From Gallionellales bacterium 39-52-133 (lineage in GTDB: Bacteria; Pseudomonadota; Gammaproteobacteria; Burkholderiales; Gallionellaceae): a stretch of 64,000 bases of DNA. Of the stretch, positions 57,198 to 64,000 are shown piece after piece. The DNA lies in the NCBI GenBank assembly GCA_002278935.1, contig NCJL01000004.1:124001-188000 (forward strand), in the 5' to 3' direction. How positions within the stretch are numbered: position 1 is the first letter of the stretch; every line of letters begins with the position of its first letter. Position numbers and translations under genes: made by a program. The notes below the pieces were generated by a model, which saw only the letters and a list, made by a program, of their open reading frames with translations, ran no database searches and was not told where the DNA came from.

Positions 57198-58118
57198 CTA
57201 TTTGCCCAGTTTTTTTAGTTGCTCCATAGTGAGCTTGCAAGAGTACTTTGACTTGGCATTGGTCGTGCACCATTCAATCATCATATCATTTGATTTGTCA
57301 CAGTCTCTGAGCGCTATCGACAGGTTAAAACACTCGTCAGCTGCCTCTGCTTCTTCCTGTTTTGGCTGCTCTGCCGGTTTAGCTTCAATAATTTTTTTGG
57401 GTTCGACTATCGGTGGTGCTACGGCAGGCGTAGTCACGGCAACAGGTGGCTGGGCGGCAACAGCTGCCGGAGGCGGGATAACACGCGCTGCCACAGGCGC
57501 AGCTTTTAAAGGTTTAACTTCTGCCGCAGGCGCTTTGGGTACGACTACAGTGCTTGCCTTGGCTTTGATGGCAGCGGGCGGTGGTGGCGTGACCTTTTTG
57601 GGTGTCTCGACAGGGTTGGGAGGGGCAACTGGCAGTACAGCCGCGACGGGTTGAACTGGAGTATTGCTGATCGACGGTTTGGCTGCACCGCTCCTGTTAA
57701 GCACGGACTGAGCCATGACGGTGATGACCTTGCTGGTTCTGTCGTCGAATTGTACGGAGATAATGACAGGTACATTGTCATCTGCGCCGAGAGTATGTTT
57801 GTTGCCGGATAATAGCAGATGCACGCTCTCGGCTCCCAATACGACAGATTTTTGTGCCGGCAAGTCGATGAATTCGAGTTCCCGGGTATTATTCGCGCCG
57901 TCTTTGCCTGGTCCTTGTATGGCCACAAACTTGTAGGCGGGGCTCAGGACTGAAATAACGCGCGCTTGCCTGTCACTGTTAATAACCATACCTACCATTG
58001 CATTTTCTTGCCCTGCTGTAATCGGGCGTATCCAGGGATCCTGGATATTTATCTCGCTGCTGTTTACCTGCAAAGACAATAACAGCGCGCTCAGGCCTAA
58101 GCAATTTTTTAGCCTCAT
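57198..58118 (-). CDS. degenerate PCu(A)C-type copper chaperone with Pro/Ala-rich linker
   Basis: A 306-residue exported protein (signal peptide residues 1-21 from ATG 58118). Residues about 22-150 resemble the PCu(A)C cupredoxin-like copper chaperone domain (DPWIRP, VHLLLSGNKHTL, VPVIISVQF). The family uses two His and two Met ligands; here the second HxM is HLL and the first His region reads VAIQGPG, so at least two ligands seem lost. A long linker of KPA/PPP-type sequence (about 165-255) follows, then a C-terminal four-cysteine segment (CFNLSIALRDCDK). Copper binding is therefore doubtful. Confidence 0.75.
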   Translation of the reverse strand: MRLKNCLGLSALLLSLQVNSSEINIQDPWIRPITAGQENAMVGMVINSDRQARVISVLSPAYKFVAIQGPGKDGANNTRELEFIDLPAQKSVVLGAESVHLLLSGNKHTLGADDNVPVIISVQFDDRTSKVITVMAQSVLNRSGAAKPSISNTPVQPVAAVLPVAPPNPVETPKKVTPPPPAAIKAKASTVVVPKAPAAEVKPLKAAPVAARVIPPPAAVAAQPPVAVTTPAVAPPIVEPKKIIEAKPAEQPKQEEAEAADECFNLSIALRDCDKSNDMMIEWCTTNAKSKYSCKLTMEQLKKLGK

Positions 58119-58442
58119 CAAATTTTTTTGCTTAATCAAAATGTTAAACTCCATAATATTTAGTTTGCAATTGTGCCTGAGCGGTATTTTTCAATCTATC
58201 AGAAAAAAGCGGCAAAGCGTTATAGGGTTGTTTGTGTGAAATGAGATTCGAACAAGTATCTCATTTGTCTCTGTGTTAAAAATTAAACTGCCTGATACAT
58301 GTAGATAGCTACAAATGAACCTATTACGCGTGCGCGGACCATAGCCAGTATACGCGTAAACCTATATTATCATTTTATAATATTCTGAGTATTTAAGCTA
58401 GCCTACTCGTATTGATACAGCGCTCAATGCTAAGCTTTTGCC
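58119..58442. other. 324 bp AT-rich spacer
   Basis: No gene is visible. The spacer separates two divergent genes and must hold their promoters. It contains an inverted pair TTACGCGT (58324-58331) and ACGCGTAA (58352-58359) with 20 bases between, which could be a regulator site or a small hairpin. Confidence 0.5.
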
Positions 58443-58985
58443 ATGGAAAATAGCTCGAACAGTCCTGTCCGCATATTTTTTGCGTTATGGCCAAATGAAA
58501 CCGAGCGCGCAGCGCTGACTGCATGGCAACCGCCACTGAAAAAATTATGCGGCGGACGGGCTACGCCTGACGACAGGCTGCATAACACGCTGGTATTTCT
58601 GGGAGAGGTGGAAGCCGAACGTCTGGAAGCGTTGAAACTGGCGGCGCAGGAGATAAGTGGCGCTGCGTTTCAGCTGGAATTTGATACCGCGAAATACTGG
58701 GGCCATAACCATATCCTATATGCGGCACCCGGCAGTGTGCCGCCAAAGCTGGCGCTGCTGGTAAACGCTCTGGAGCAGGTATTGCTGCGGCACCATTTCA
58801 AAATTGATCGCCGCGAGTACAAGCCGCATGTCACACTGCTGCGCCATGCCCATTGTCGTAACAGCACGCTGCCAGAGATGCCGCCGGTGGTGTGGAATAT
58901 GCATGATTTTGTGCTGGTGAAATCAGTCTCTGCAGGGCAAGGCGTGCGTTATGAGGTGCTGGAACGCTTTCCTTTAGCGGAATAG
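58443..58985 (+). CDS. thpR: RNA 2',3'-cyclic phosphodiesterase ThpR
   Basis: A 180-residue 2H phosphoesterase (LigT family). The two catalytic HxT motifs are HNTLVFLG near residue 42 and HVTLLRHA near 128, correctly spaced. The enzyme opens 2',3'-cyclic phosphates on RNA ends; E. coli members also ligate tRNA halves in vitro. It is convergent with the AhpD-like gene. Confidence 0.94.
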   Translation: MENSSNSPVRIFFALWPNETERAALTAWQPPLKKLCGGRATPDDRLHNTLVFLGEVEAERLEALKLAAQEISGAAFQLEFDTAKYWGHNHILYAAPGSVPPKLALLVNALEQVLLRHHFKIDRREYKPHVTLLRHAHCRNSTLPEMPPVVWNMHDFVLVKSVSAGQGVRYEVLERFPLAE

Positions 58986-58991
58986 CAGTAA

Positions 58992-59020
58992 GGGTGAGCG
59001 CAAACTTGTTGCGATCACCC
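58992..59020. terminator. stem-loop between thpR and the AhpD-like gene
   Basis: GGGTGAGCGCAA pairs with TTGCGATCACCC (one G-A mismatch) around ACTTG. It lies just after the thpR stop and before the convergent gene's stop, with TGGTTTTG following on the + strand. Confidence 0.55.
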
Positions 59021-59071
59021 TGGTTTTGAGATTGAGACAGGCCAGATGTTTATTCAGCCGCTGGCCAATTT

Positions 59072-59641
59072 TCAGGCAAACGCTCCCTGGGACTCAACAT
59101 TGAAAGTGCGCAGTACATAGCTGAAAGCGCGATTGCTGGCTGCCTGTGCTACCACGTCGAAGATATCCCGGTCGCTCCAGCCTTGTGCCTTGGCCGCCTG
59201 GATATCTTTTGCACTGACACTTTCCGGGTCATTCACTGATTTAAGCGCAATCGACAGCAGGGGTTTTTCTTTGGCAGGTATGGGTGCGGCATCCGGGTTG
59301 TTGCGTGCGGCACGAATCGAATCCAGATTCAAACCCATATTAGTGAGAAATCCCTCGTTCATATCGATACAGAAGTGGCATTTTGATTCCCACGATACCA
59401 GGTAGCGGATCATCGCCATCAATGAGGGAGCCAGACGTTCGCCGCTGTTGAAATAGGAAACATTGCCGACAAAAGTTTCCAGTAAAGCGGGGCTAAAACT
59501 ATAAAGACGCAAGCCGTCCGGAATAAATCCCAAATGTTGTTTCACGGCACTGAATACTGCTTCGACGCGGCCTTCTTCTCCTGCGGGTATTTGCGGGTAA
59601 ATAAGCGGTTTTGCTTGTTGTTGGGCTTGAGTTTGCATCAT
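59072..59641 (-). CDS. AhpD-like carboxymuconolactone decarboxylase-family protein
   Basis: A 189-residue protein of the CMD/AhpD fold. The redox motif CHFCID (CxxC, near residue 88) with the conserved following residues MNEGFL fits a peroxidase-related thiol protein. AAGGAG lies six bases before the ATG at 59641 (a second ATG is at 59638). A palindromic TetR-type operator sits about 40 bases upstream, matching the one before tetR, so it is probably repressed by that regulator. The physiological substrate is unknown. Confidence 0.85.
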   Translation of the reverse strand: MMQTQAQQQAKPLIYPQIPAGEEGRVEAVFSAVKQHLGFIPDGLRLYSFSPALLETFVGNVSYFNSGERLAPSLMAMIRYLVSWESKCHFCIDMNEGFLTNMGLNLDSIRAARNNPDAAPIPAKEKPLLSIALKSVNDPESVSAKDIQAAKAQGWSDRDIFDVVAQAASNRAFSYVLRTFNVESQGAFA

Positions 59642-59677
59642 GTGTCGCTCCTTGGTAATGGGTACTGCGGTTAATAG

Positions 59678-59694
59678 TAGACCGGTCGGTCAAC
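59678..59694. promoter_or_regulatory. TetR-type operator upstream of the AhpD-like gene
   Basis: TAGACCGGTCGGTCAAC contains the core ACCGGTCGGT, also present before tetR at 60366-60375. The palindromic GACCGGTC centre is typical of TetR-family sites. The location between terminator and start codon fits repression of the AhpD-like gene. Confidence 0.75.
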
Positions 59695-59704
59695 TAAGGT
59701 TTCT

Positions 59705-59726
59705 AAAAAAGCGGGTTGATTCCCGC
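59705..59726 (-). terminator. intrinsic terminator after tetR
   Basis: On the minus strand GCGGG-AATCAA-CCCGC is followed by six Ts. It lies 22 bases after the tetR stop and separates tetR transcription from the AhpD-like gene. Confidence 0.75.
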
Positions 59727-59748
59727 ACGTTTTATTTAAAGGGTATCT

Positions 59749-60348
59749 CTAAATTGTATTGATACGTATTTGCGACATGGCAGGCATTAACTGGCTGAGA
59801 ATTTTTGTGTTGTTCTGGCTTTTTGCCAGCAGCATCACGCCTTCAAAATAGGCCAGCATAGCCTGAGCGGTCGCTTCAATATTCAGATTTTTAATTTCAC
59901 CCTCATCAACCGCTTCGCGTAAAACCTTGCGTATGACGACTTGCAGATTGGTAAAAATTTGTTCAATTCTGATGCGTATGGTTTCATCCTGGGTGGCCAA
60001 TTCATTCGACAGGTTGCCGAAAGGGCAGCCGAGTACCACGCCGGTAGACTGGTGCATCTGCTGCTGGAATTCCGCTGCCAGTTGCCCAAAGCGATCGAGC
60101 CGTGCTAGTGGCGGAATGTCTTCAGCAAACGCTTTCATCACCAGAGTTTCCTTGAGATCCGCATAGACAGCATCGAGCATCGAAAGCGTCAGGTCGCGCT
60201 TGCTGGGAAAAAAATGATAGAAACTGCCCTTTTTTACGCCTGCATGCTCGCAAATTGCAGCCACCCCCACATCCGCATAACTGCGCGCATAGATGAGCTC
60301 CCGTGCCGAGTCGAGAATGCGTTGCTGGGTGTCTGTGTTGGATTCCAT
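59749..60348 (-). CDS. TetR family transcriptional repressor
   Basis: A 199-residue regulator. The N-terminal helix-turn-helix is well formed (ILDSARELIYARSYADVGVAAICEHAGVKKGSFYHFFPSKRDL), and the C terminus is an effector-binding helical domain containing VVLGCPFGNLSNEL. The ATG at 60348 was chosen over the one at 60357 because a near-consensus promoter places the -10 at 60356-60361, so the first ATG would not be transcribed. This would make the mRNA nearly leaderless. Matching operators lie in its own promoter and before the AhpD-like gene. Confidence 0.9.
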   Translation of the reverse strand: MESNTDTQQRILDSARELIYARSYADVGVAAICEHAGVKKGSFYHFFPSKRDLTLSMLDAVYADLKETLVMKAFAEDIPPLARLDRFGQLAAEFQQQMHQSTGVVLGCPFGNLSNELATQDETIRIRIEQIFTNLQVVIRKVLREAVDEGEIKNLNIEATAQAMLAYFEGVMLLAKSQNNTKILSQLMPAMSQIRINTI

Positions 60349-60355
60349 GGATGGC

Positions 60356-60384
60356 ATTATAGTTGACCGGTCGGTAAAGTCAAC
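60356..60384 (-). promoter_or_regulatory. tetR promoter with embedded operator
   Basis: On the minus strand TTGACT (60383-60378) and TATAAT (60361-60356) are spaced by 16 bases, a near-consensus sigma70 promoter. The spacer contains ACCGACCGGTC, the same core as the operator at 59678-59694, and the region is bounded by GTTGAC and GTCAAC. A bound repressor would cover the space between -35 and -10, a classical autorepression layout. Confidence 0.8.
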
Positions 60385-60570
60385 TGTAAATTAATACGCT
60401 ATGTGTGCTGTAAGGGTGTGCGCTTGGCTTAAATATGAATATCTATTCATTTACATATGGATACATGTAATTATGAGTATTCTGTTGCGGCTTTGTATAA
60501 ATTATATTGTTGCAAAGCATGAAATAAGATAGTATTTGATCACTTACTTGTGTTAAAAATGGAGTGAATG

Positions 60571-60972
60571 ATGGCTATGGTTGAATTGCAACGGAGCATG
60601 CGTGTCTGGGTAATTGCGCTGGTCGCGCTTGGCTTTGGTCTGCTGACCCTCAAGGAAGGGGGCACGATACTGTTTGGCGACGAAACGGCGCGAGCTGCGG
60701 CTGGCAACTATGTGCCGTTTGTGCTGTGGTTTAATTTTGTGGCAGGTTTTTTTTATATTGCCTCTGCTGTCGGGCTGTGGTTGCAACAGCGCTGGGCAGT
60801 GTGGCTGGCTGCCGCCATTGCGGTAACAACCGCACTTGCTTTTGCTGCTTTGGGTCTGCATATCTATAGCGGTGAGGCATACGAACAGCGCACGCTTATT
60901 GCGATGAGCCTGCGCACAGTGGTGTGGGTGGTGATCACGGTAGTGGCAGGGATTTCGTTACGGCGCGGGTAA
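60571..60972 (+). CDS. four-segment membrane protein of unknown function
   Basis: A 133-residue inner membrane protein with hydrophobic segments at about residues 10-28, 50-70, 76-98 and 108-130. I do not recognise the family. ATG 60571 has GGAG six bases upstream; the ATG at 60568 is too close to it. A paired-arm repeat follows the gene. Confidence 0.75.
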   Translation: MAMVELQRSMRVWVIALVALGFGLLTLKEGGTILFGDETARAAAGNYVPFVLWFNFVAGFFYIASAVGLWLQQRWAVWLAAAIAVTTALAFAALGLHIYSGEAYEQRTLIAMSLRTVVWVVITVVAGISLRRG

Positions 60973-60990
60973 TCCTGGAAAAAGCAGTTG

Positions 60991-61118
60991 TCCACAGATT
61001 GCACAGATTTTTACAGATTAAACAAGCATTTCCCTGTTTGGCATGCGCACCTTTTTGGTGATGCTGAGATCTCTGATAGCAGCATGAAAATCTGTGTGGG
61101 TCTGTGTAATCTGTGGAT
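60991..61118. repeat. CCACAGATT paired-arm repeat, copy C
   Basis: Left arm 60991-61022 begins TCCACAGATTGCACAGATT, and right arm 61088-61118 ends TGTAATCTGTGGATT. The centre between the arms is unrelated to those of copies A and B. It fills most of the 232 bp spacer before the export operon. Confidence 0.75.
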
Positions 61119-61204
61119 TGAATTGCCGTTTTCAGGGAAATAGCGGGTGGAATTATTTTGCGGAATATTTTCGGGCAAAGCGCCCGGCGTGTTGAGGTGG
61201 GTCT

Positions 61205-62380
61205 ATGTCTAAATTGAAAATCAAATTGATTGCGTTAGGGTTGCTGGTGACAGGAATATTTGCATGGGTGGTGACCACGCAGGGGCCGCTGGCTGCAATC
61301 AAAGTGACGCTGGATAAAGCGACCACAGGGGCGCTGAACAACGGGGTGTTTGGCATGGGCACACTGGAGGCGCGGCACAGCTATAACCTGGCGCCCACGC
61401 TCACCAGCCGCGTTGGCAGGATACTGGTGGATCAGGGTGATCGCGTGCGCGCGGGGCAGTTGCTGGCTGAAATGGATGCGGTCGATTTGAATGATCGTGT
61501 GACCAGCAGCCAGCAGGCGGCCGAGCGTTCGCAGTATGCGATTCGCGTGGCGGAGGCGCAGCTGGCGGAAGCGCAGAGCCGGGTTAAAACGGCGAGTTCG
61601 GCCTATACCCGTCTGGCCGAGTTGCGCGAGGGTGGTTATGTCAGCCAGGAAATGCTGGATGCGAAGCTGCATGAAAAAAATGCGGCGCTTGCCGCCGTGG
61701 CCTCGGCCAGTGCCGCGCTGTCGTCGGCCCGGCTGGACCAGGTCAGAACCCAGGCGGATGCCAGTGGCATAGGCAAACTGCGTGCACAAACCCGTTTGCT
61801 CAGCCCGATAGATGGCATTGTTACCGCAAGACTGGCAGAGCCGGGAGTGACTGTCGTTGCCGGGCAGACCGTGATTCAGGTGATAGACCCGAAAAGTATC
61901 TGGGTCAAAACACGCATCGATCAGAAGCATGCGGGACTGGTGCGTGTCGGCCAGCCGGCAGAAATCGTGCTGCGCTCGCAGGCGAATAAGGTGTTGCCTG
62001 GCGTGGTTAAGCGCATCGAGCAGATCGGCGATGCCATCACCGAGGAGCGCATCGTCAATGTCGAGTTTGCGGCAACGGCTGCGGGTGCCATGCTGGGCGA
62101 GCTGGCGGAAGTTACCATCAAGTTGCCGCAACTGGAAAAAGCCCTGTCCATACCAGGCGCCGCGCTGAAGCAGCGCGAGAAACAGGACGGCGTATGGGTG
62201 TTGCAGGGCGGGCAGGTGCAGTTCAGGCCGGTGCAGGCCGGCCTCACGACGCTGGAAGGCCGCACGCTGATTGTGTCGGGGCTGGCGGAAGGCGATGAGG
62301 TGATCGTGTACAGCCAGCAGCAACTGCGCCCGGGCATGAAGGTAAAAGTGGTGAAAGAGCTTGTGAAAGCGAAACCATGA
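61205..62380 (+). CDS. periplasmic adaptor (HlyD/MacA-type) of an ABC exporter
   Basis: Membrane fusion protein of 391 residues with an N-terminal anchor (residues 6-24). It shows a biotinyl-lipoyl-like half (SRVGRILVDQGDRVRAGQLLAEMD near 75), a coiled-coil hairpin rich in A/E/Q/R (about 100-190), the second lipoyl half (LLSPIDGIVTARLAEPGVTV) and beta-barrel domains. It likely links the MacB-type pump encoded downstream to an outer membrane channel. The stop overlaps the permease start (ATGA). Substrate is unknown. Confidence 0.92.
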   Translation: MSKLKIKLIALGLLVTGIFAWVVTTQGPLAAIKVTLDKATTGALNNGVFGMGTLEARHSYNLAPTLTSRVGRILVDQGDRVRAGQLLAEMDAVDLNDRVTSSQQAAERSQYAIRVAEAQLAEAQSRVKTASSAYTRLAELREGGYVSQEMLDAKLHEKNAALAAVASASAALSSARLDQVRTQADASGIGKLRAQTRLLSPIDGIVTARLAEPGVTVVAGQTVIQVIDPKSIWVKTRIDQKHAGLVRVGQPAEIVLRSQANKVLPGVVKRIEQIGDAITEERIVNVEFAATAAGAMLGELAEVTIKLPQLEKALSIPGAALKQREKQDGVWVLQGGQVQFRPVQAGLTTLEGRTLIVSGLAEGDEVIVYSQQQLRPGMKVKVVKELVKAKP

Positions 62381-63585
62381 TCAATCTGGCTGGCCGCGAT
62401 ATTTTGCATGGCTGGGGTAAATTTGTGTTTACCGGCATCGGGCTGGGTTTGCTGATCGGCGTGACGCTCACCATGGCAGGCGTGTATCGCGGCATGGTGG
62501 ATGACGCCAATGTGATGATAGACAACTCGGGCGCCGATCTGTGGGTGGTGCAGCAGGACACGCTGGGCCCCTATGCCGAGCCTTCCAGCGTGCGCGACGA
62601 TGTGGCGCGCGATTTGCTCGGCCGCAGCGGCATACTGGATGCAGGGAATGTGACCTATCTGACGATGCAGGCAAGTGCTGTCAAGCAAGCTACGGGGCAG
62701 CGCAGGGAAGTGCGCGTGATGCTGGTGGGCTTCGAGCCGGGCAAGCCGGGCGAGCCTGCCTACCTGGTTGCCGGCCGGCCGATTGTGCGCTCACATTACG
62801 AGGCGCTTGCGGATCTCAAAACCGGTTTTGCGCTGGGCGAAAAAGTGCGCCTGCGCCGCCACGACTATACCGTGGTGGGGCTGACACAGCGCATGGTTTC
62901 GTCCGGCGGCGACCCAATGATATTTATTCCGCTGCAGGATGCGCAGGAAGTGCAGTTTTTGAAAGACAACGATGCGCTGATCAACGAACGCGCGCGCACC
63001 GCCAGCAACCCCGCATTCAACCGCCCGAATGTGCCCGGTTTGCTCGAAGCGGTGCAGGCCAGCCAGACCACCAGCCACTTTGTAAATACCGTGCTGGTGC
63101 GTCTCGCGCCCGGTGCTGATGCGGAAGAGGTGGCGGGTGAAATTCGGCGCTGGAAACATCTGCAGGCGTATACCCGCGCGCAGATGGAAGAGATCCTGAT
63201 CGCGCGCCTGATTGCCACTTCGTCGAAACAGATTTTCATGTTTCTGGTGATCCTGGCGATCGTCAGCGCGGCGATTGTGGCCTTCATTATCTACACCATG
63301 ACCCTCAACAAAATGCGCGAGATCGCGGTGCTGAAGCTGATCGGCGCCACCAATCAAACCATCAGCAGCATGATTCTGCAACAGGCGCTGGGCCTCGGGC
63401 TGATTGGCTTTATGGTGGGCAAGCTGTCAGCCACGCTGTGGGCGCCGCTGTTTCCCAAGTATATTTTGTTGCTGCCGGAGGATGCCATCAGCGGGTTTTT
63501 CCTGGTGATGCTGATGTGCGCGCTGGCCAGCATTTTTGCGATCCGCGCGGCCTTGCGTGTTGACCCCGCGAACGCGATTGGATAA
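62377..63585 (+). CDS. MacB/FtsX-type ABC exporter permease
   Basis: A 402-residue permease with one N-terminal membrane segment (about 20-40), a large periplasmic domain (MacB_PCD-like) and three C-terminal segments of the FtsX type (ILAIVSAAIVAFIIYTMTLNKMREIAVLKLIGAT). It has no ATPase domain of its own; that is supplied by the gene immediately downstream. The ATGA overlap with the adaptor indicates a tight operon. Resemblance to DevC-type permeases is possible. Confidence 0.92.
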   Translation: MINLAGRDILHGWGKFVFTGIGLGLLIGVTLTMAGVYRGMVDDANVMIDNSGADLWVVQQDTLGPYAEPSSVRDDVARDLLGRSGILDAGNVTYLTMQASAVKQATGQRREVRVMLVGFEPGKPGEPAYLVAGRPIVRSHYEALADLKTGFALGEKVRLRRHDYTVVGLTQRMVSSGGDPMIFIPLQDAQEVQFLKDNDALINERARTASNPAFNRPNVPGLLEAVQASQTTSHFVNTVLVRLAPGADAEEVAGEIRRWKHLQAYTRAQMEEILIARLIATSSKQIFMFLVILAIVSAAIVAFIIYTMTLNKMREIAVLKLIGATNQTISSMILQQALGLGLIGFMVGKLSATLWAPLFPKYILLLPEDAISGFFLVMLMCALASIFAIRAALRVDPANAIG

Positions 63586-63588
63586 GCG

Positions 63589-64000
63589 ATGAACATGCCC
63601 GCGATACATATTGAAAACCTGACCAAGCGCTACGGCGAGGGCGACACCGCGGTGGACGCGCTCAAGGGTGTGGACATGACCATCTGGCCGGGCGAGGTGG
63701 TGGGGCTGGTCGGCCCCAGCGGTTCCGGCAAAAGCACGCTGCTCAAATGCCTGGGTGCGGTGATCGAGCCGAGCTCGGGACGCATGACGCTGGGCGGGCA
63801 AACCATTTTCGATGCCGCGTGGAAAATTGATGACCTGCGCACCCTGCGTCGCGACCGCATTGGATTCATCTTTCAGGCACCTTACCTGATTCCCTTTCTG
63901 GATGTGACCGACAACGTGGCCCTGTTGCCGATGCTGGCCGGCATGCCGGATGCGGCTTCGCGCAGCCGCGCGCTGGAGTTGCTCAATGCGCTCGATGTCG
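63589..64000 (+). CDS. LolD/MacB-type ABC exporter ATPase, cut by window end
   Basis: The first 137 codons of an ATP-binding subunit. Walker A GPSGSGKSTLLK is near residue 44 and the Q-loop IGFIFQAPYLIPFLDVTDNV near 93; the signature and Walker B lie past the end of the window. It begins three bases after the permease stop. With the two preceding genes it forms an adaptor-permease-ATPase export operon. Confidence 0.93.
   Translation, partial: MNMPAIHIENLTKRYGEGDTAVDALKGVDMTIWPGEVVGLVGPSGSGKSTLLKCLGAVIEPSSGRMTLGGQTIFDAAWKIDDLRTLRRDRIGFIFQAPYLIPFLDVTDNVALLPMLAGMPDAASRSRALELLNALDV

Noticed and set aside
1..64000. CRISPR arrays, tRNA genes, rRNA genes, transposases or phage genes
   Set aside because: I looked for regularly spaced direct repeats, tRNA T-loop and CCA patterns, conserved rRNA words and transposase motifs on both strands and saw none that I could support.

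Overview
The window looks like chromosome from a betaproteobacterium, most likely order Nitrosomonadales and close to Gallionellaceae or Thiobacillaceae. This is an inference from gene content and order, not from a search. Supporting points are the betaproteobacterial dcw cluster followed by lpxC, dciA, M23 peptidase, secA and argJ, then the block Nudix-ThiE/yacG/zapD/coaE/pilD/pilC; a BtuM-type B12 permease beside btuB; a 6S RNA after zapA; and a flavocytochrome c sulfide dehydrogenase pair. Nothing marks it as a plasmid or prophage, and I saw no tRNA, rRNA, CRISPR array or transposase.

Layout. 1-17316: the division and cell wall cluster, from the end of mraZ through rsmH, ftsL, ftsI, murE, murF, mraY, murD, ftsW, murG, murC, murB, ddl, ftsQ, ftsA and ftsZ, all on + and mostly linked by 1-4 base overlaps. 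As written, murD has lost part of its 3' end and changed frame. 17446-18858: an AT-rich secreted protein of unknown function and a 556 bp palindromic element separate ftsZ from lpxC. 18859-31976: lpxC, a small membrane protein, dciA (-), M23 peptidase, secA, a cNMP-domain protein, argJ, a DUF815 ATPase and a Nudix-ThiE fusion, facing yacG-zapD-coaE-pilD-pilC on the minus strand. 32163-35064: B12 uptake (btuM, btuB) behind a cobalamin riboswitch. 35170-39566: a zapB-like gene, zapA, 6S RNA, EVE protein, TauE-type permease, two peptidase-like proteins, a GIY-YIG protein and an unknown protein. 39601-44581: a branched-chain amino acid ABC transporter (livKHMGF order). 44749-48335: small cytochrome c, His/Cys-rich secreted peptide, ilvD, rlmJ. 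48453-57004: lgt, corB-like gene, sulfide dehydrogenase pair, and a 1288-residue DUF3683 flavin/iron-sulfur oxidoreductase. 57198-64000: degenerate PCuAC protein, thpR, an AhpD-like gene with its probable TetR regulator, and a MacAB-type export operon running off the end.

The most unusual content is repetitive DNA. A 31 bp AT-rich motif (invariant core TGATTnTATTnAAT) occurs at least seven times, twice deep inside murF and murB and three times at the 5' ends of genes, always without breaking the reading frame. A 556 bp element has perfect 29 bp terminal inverted repeats and two hairpins that differ only by compensated base pairs. Three intergenic spacers carry CCACAGATT...AATCTGTGG arm pairs. 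Two heptamer clusters occur, one of them translated in frame inside the DUF3683 protein. Together they suggest a genome shaped by several families of small non-autonomous repeats.
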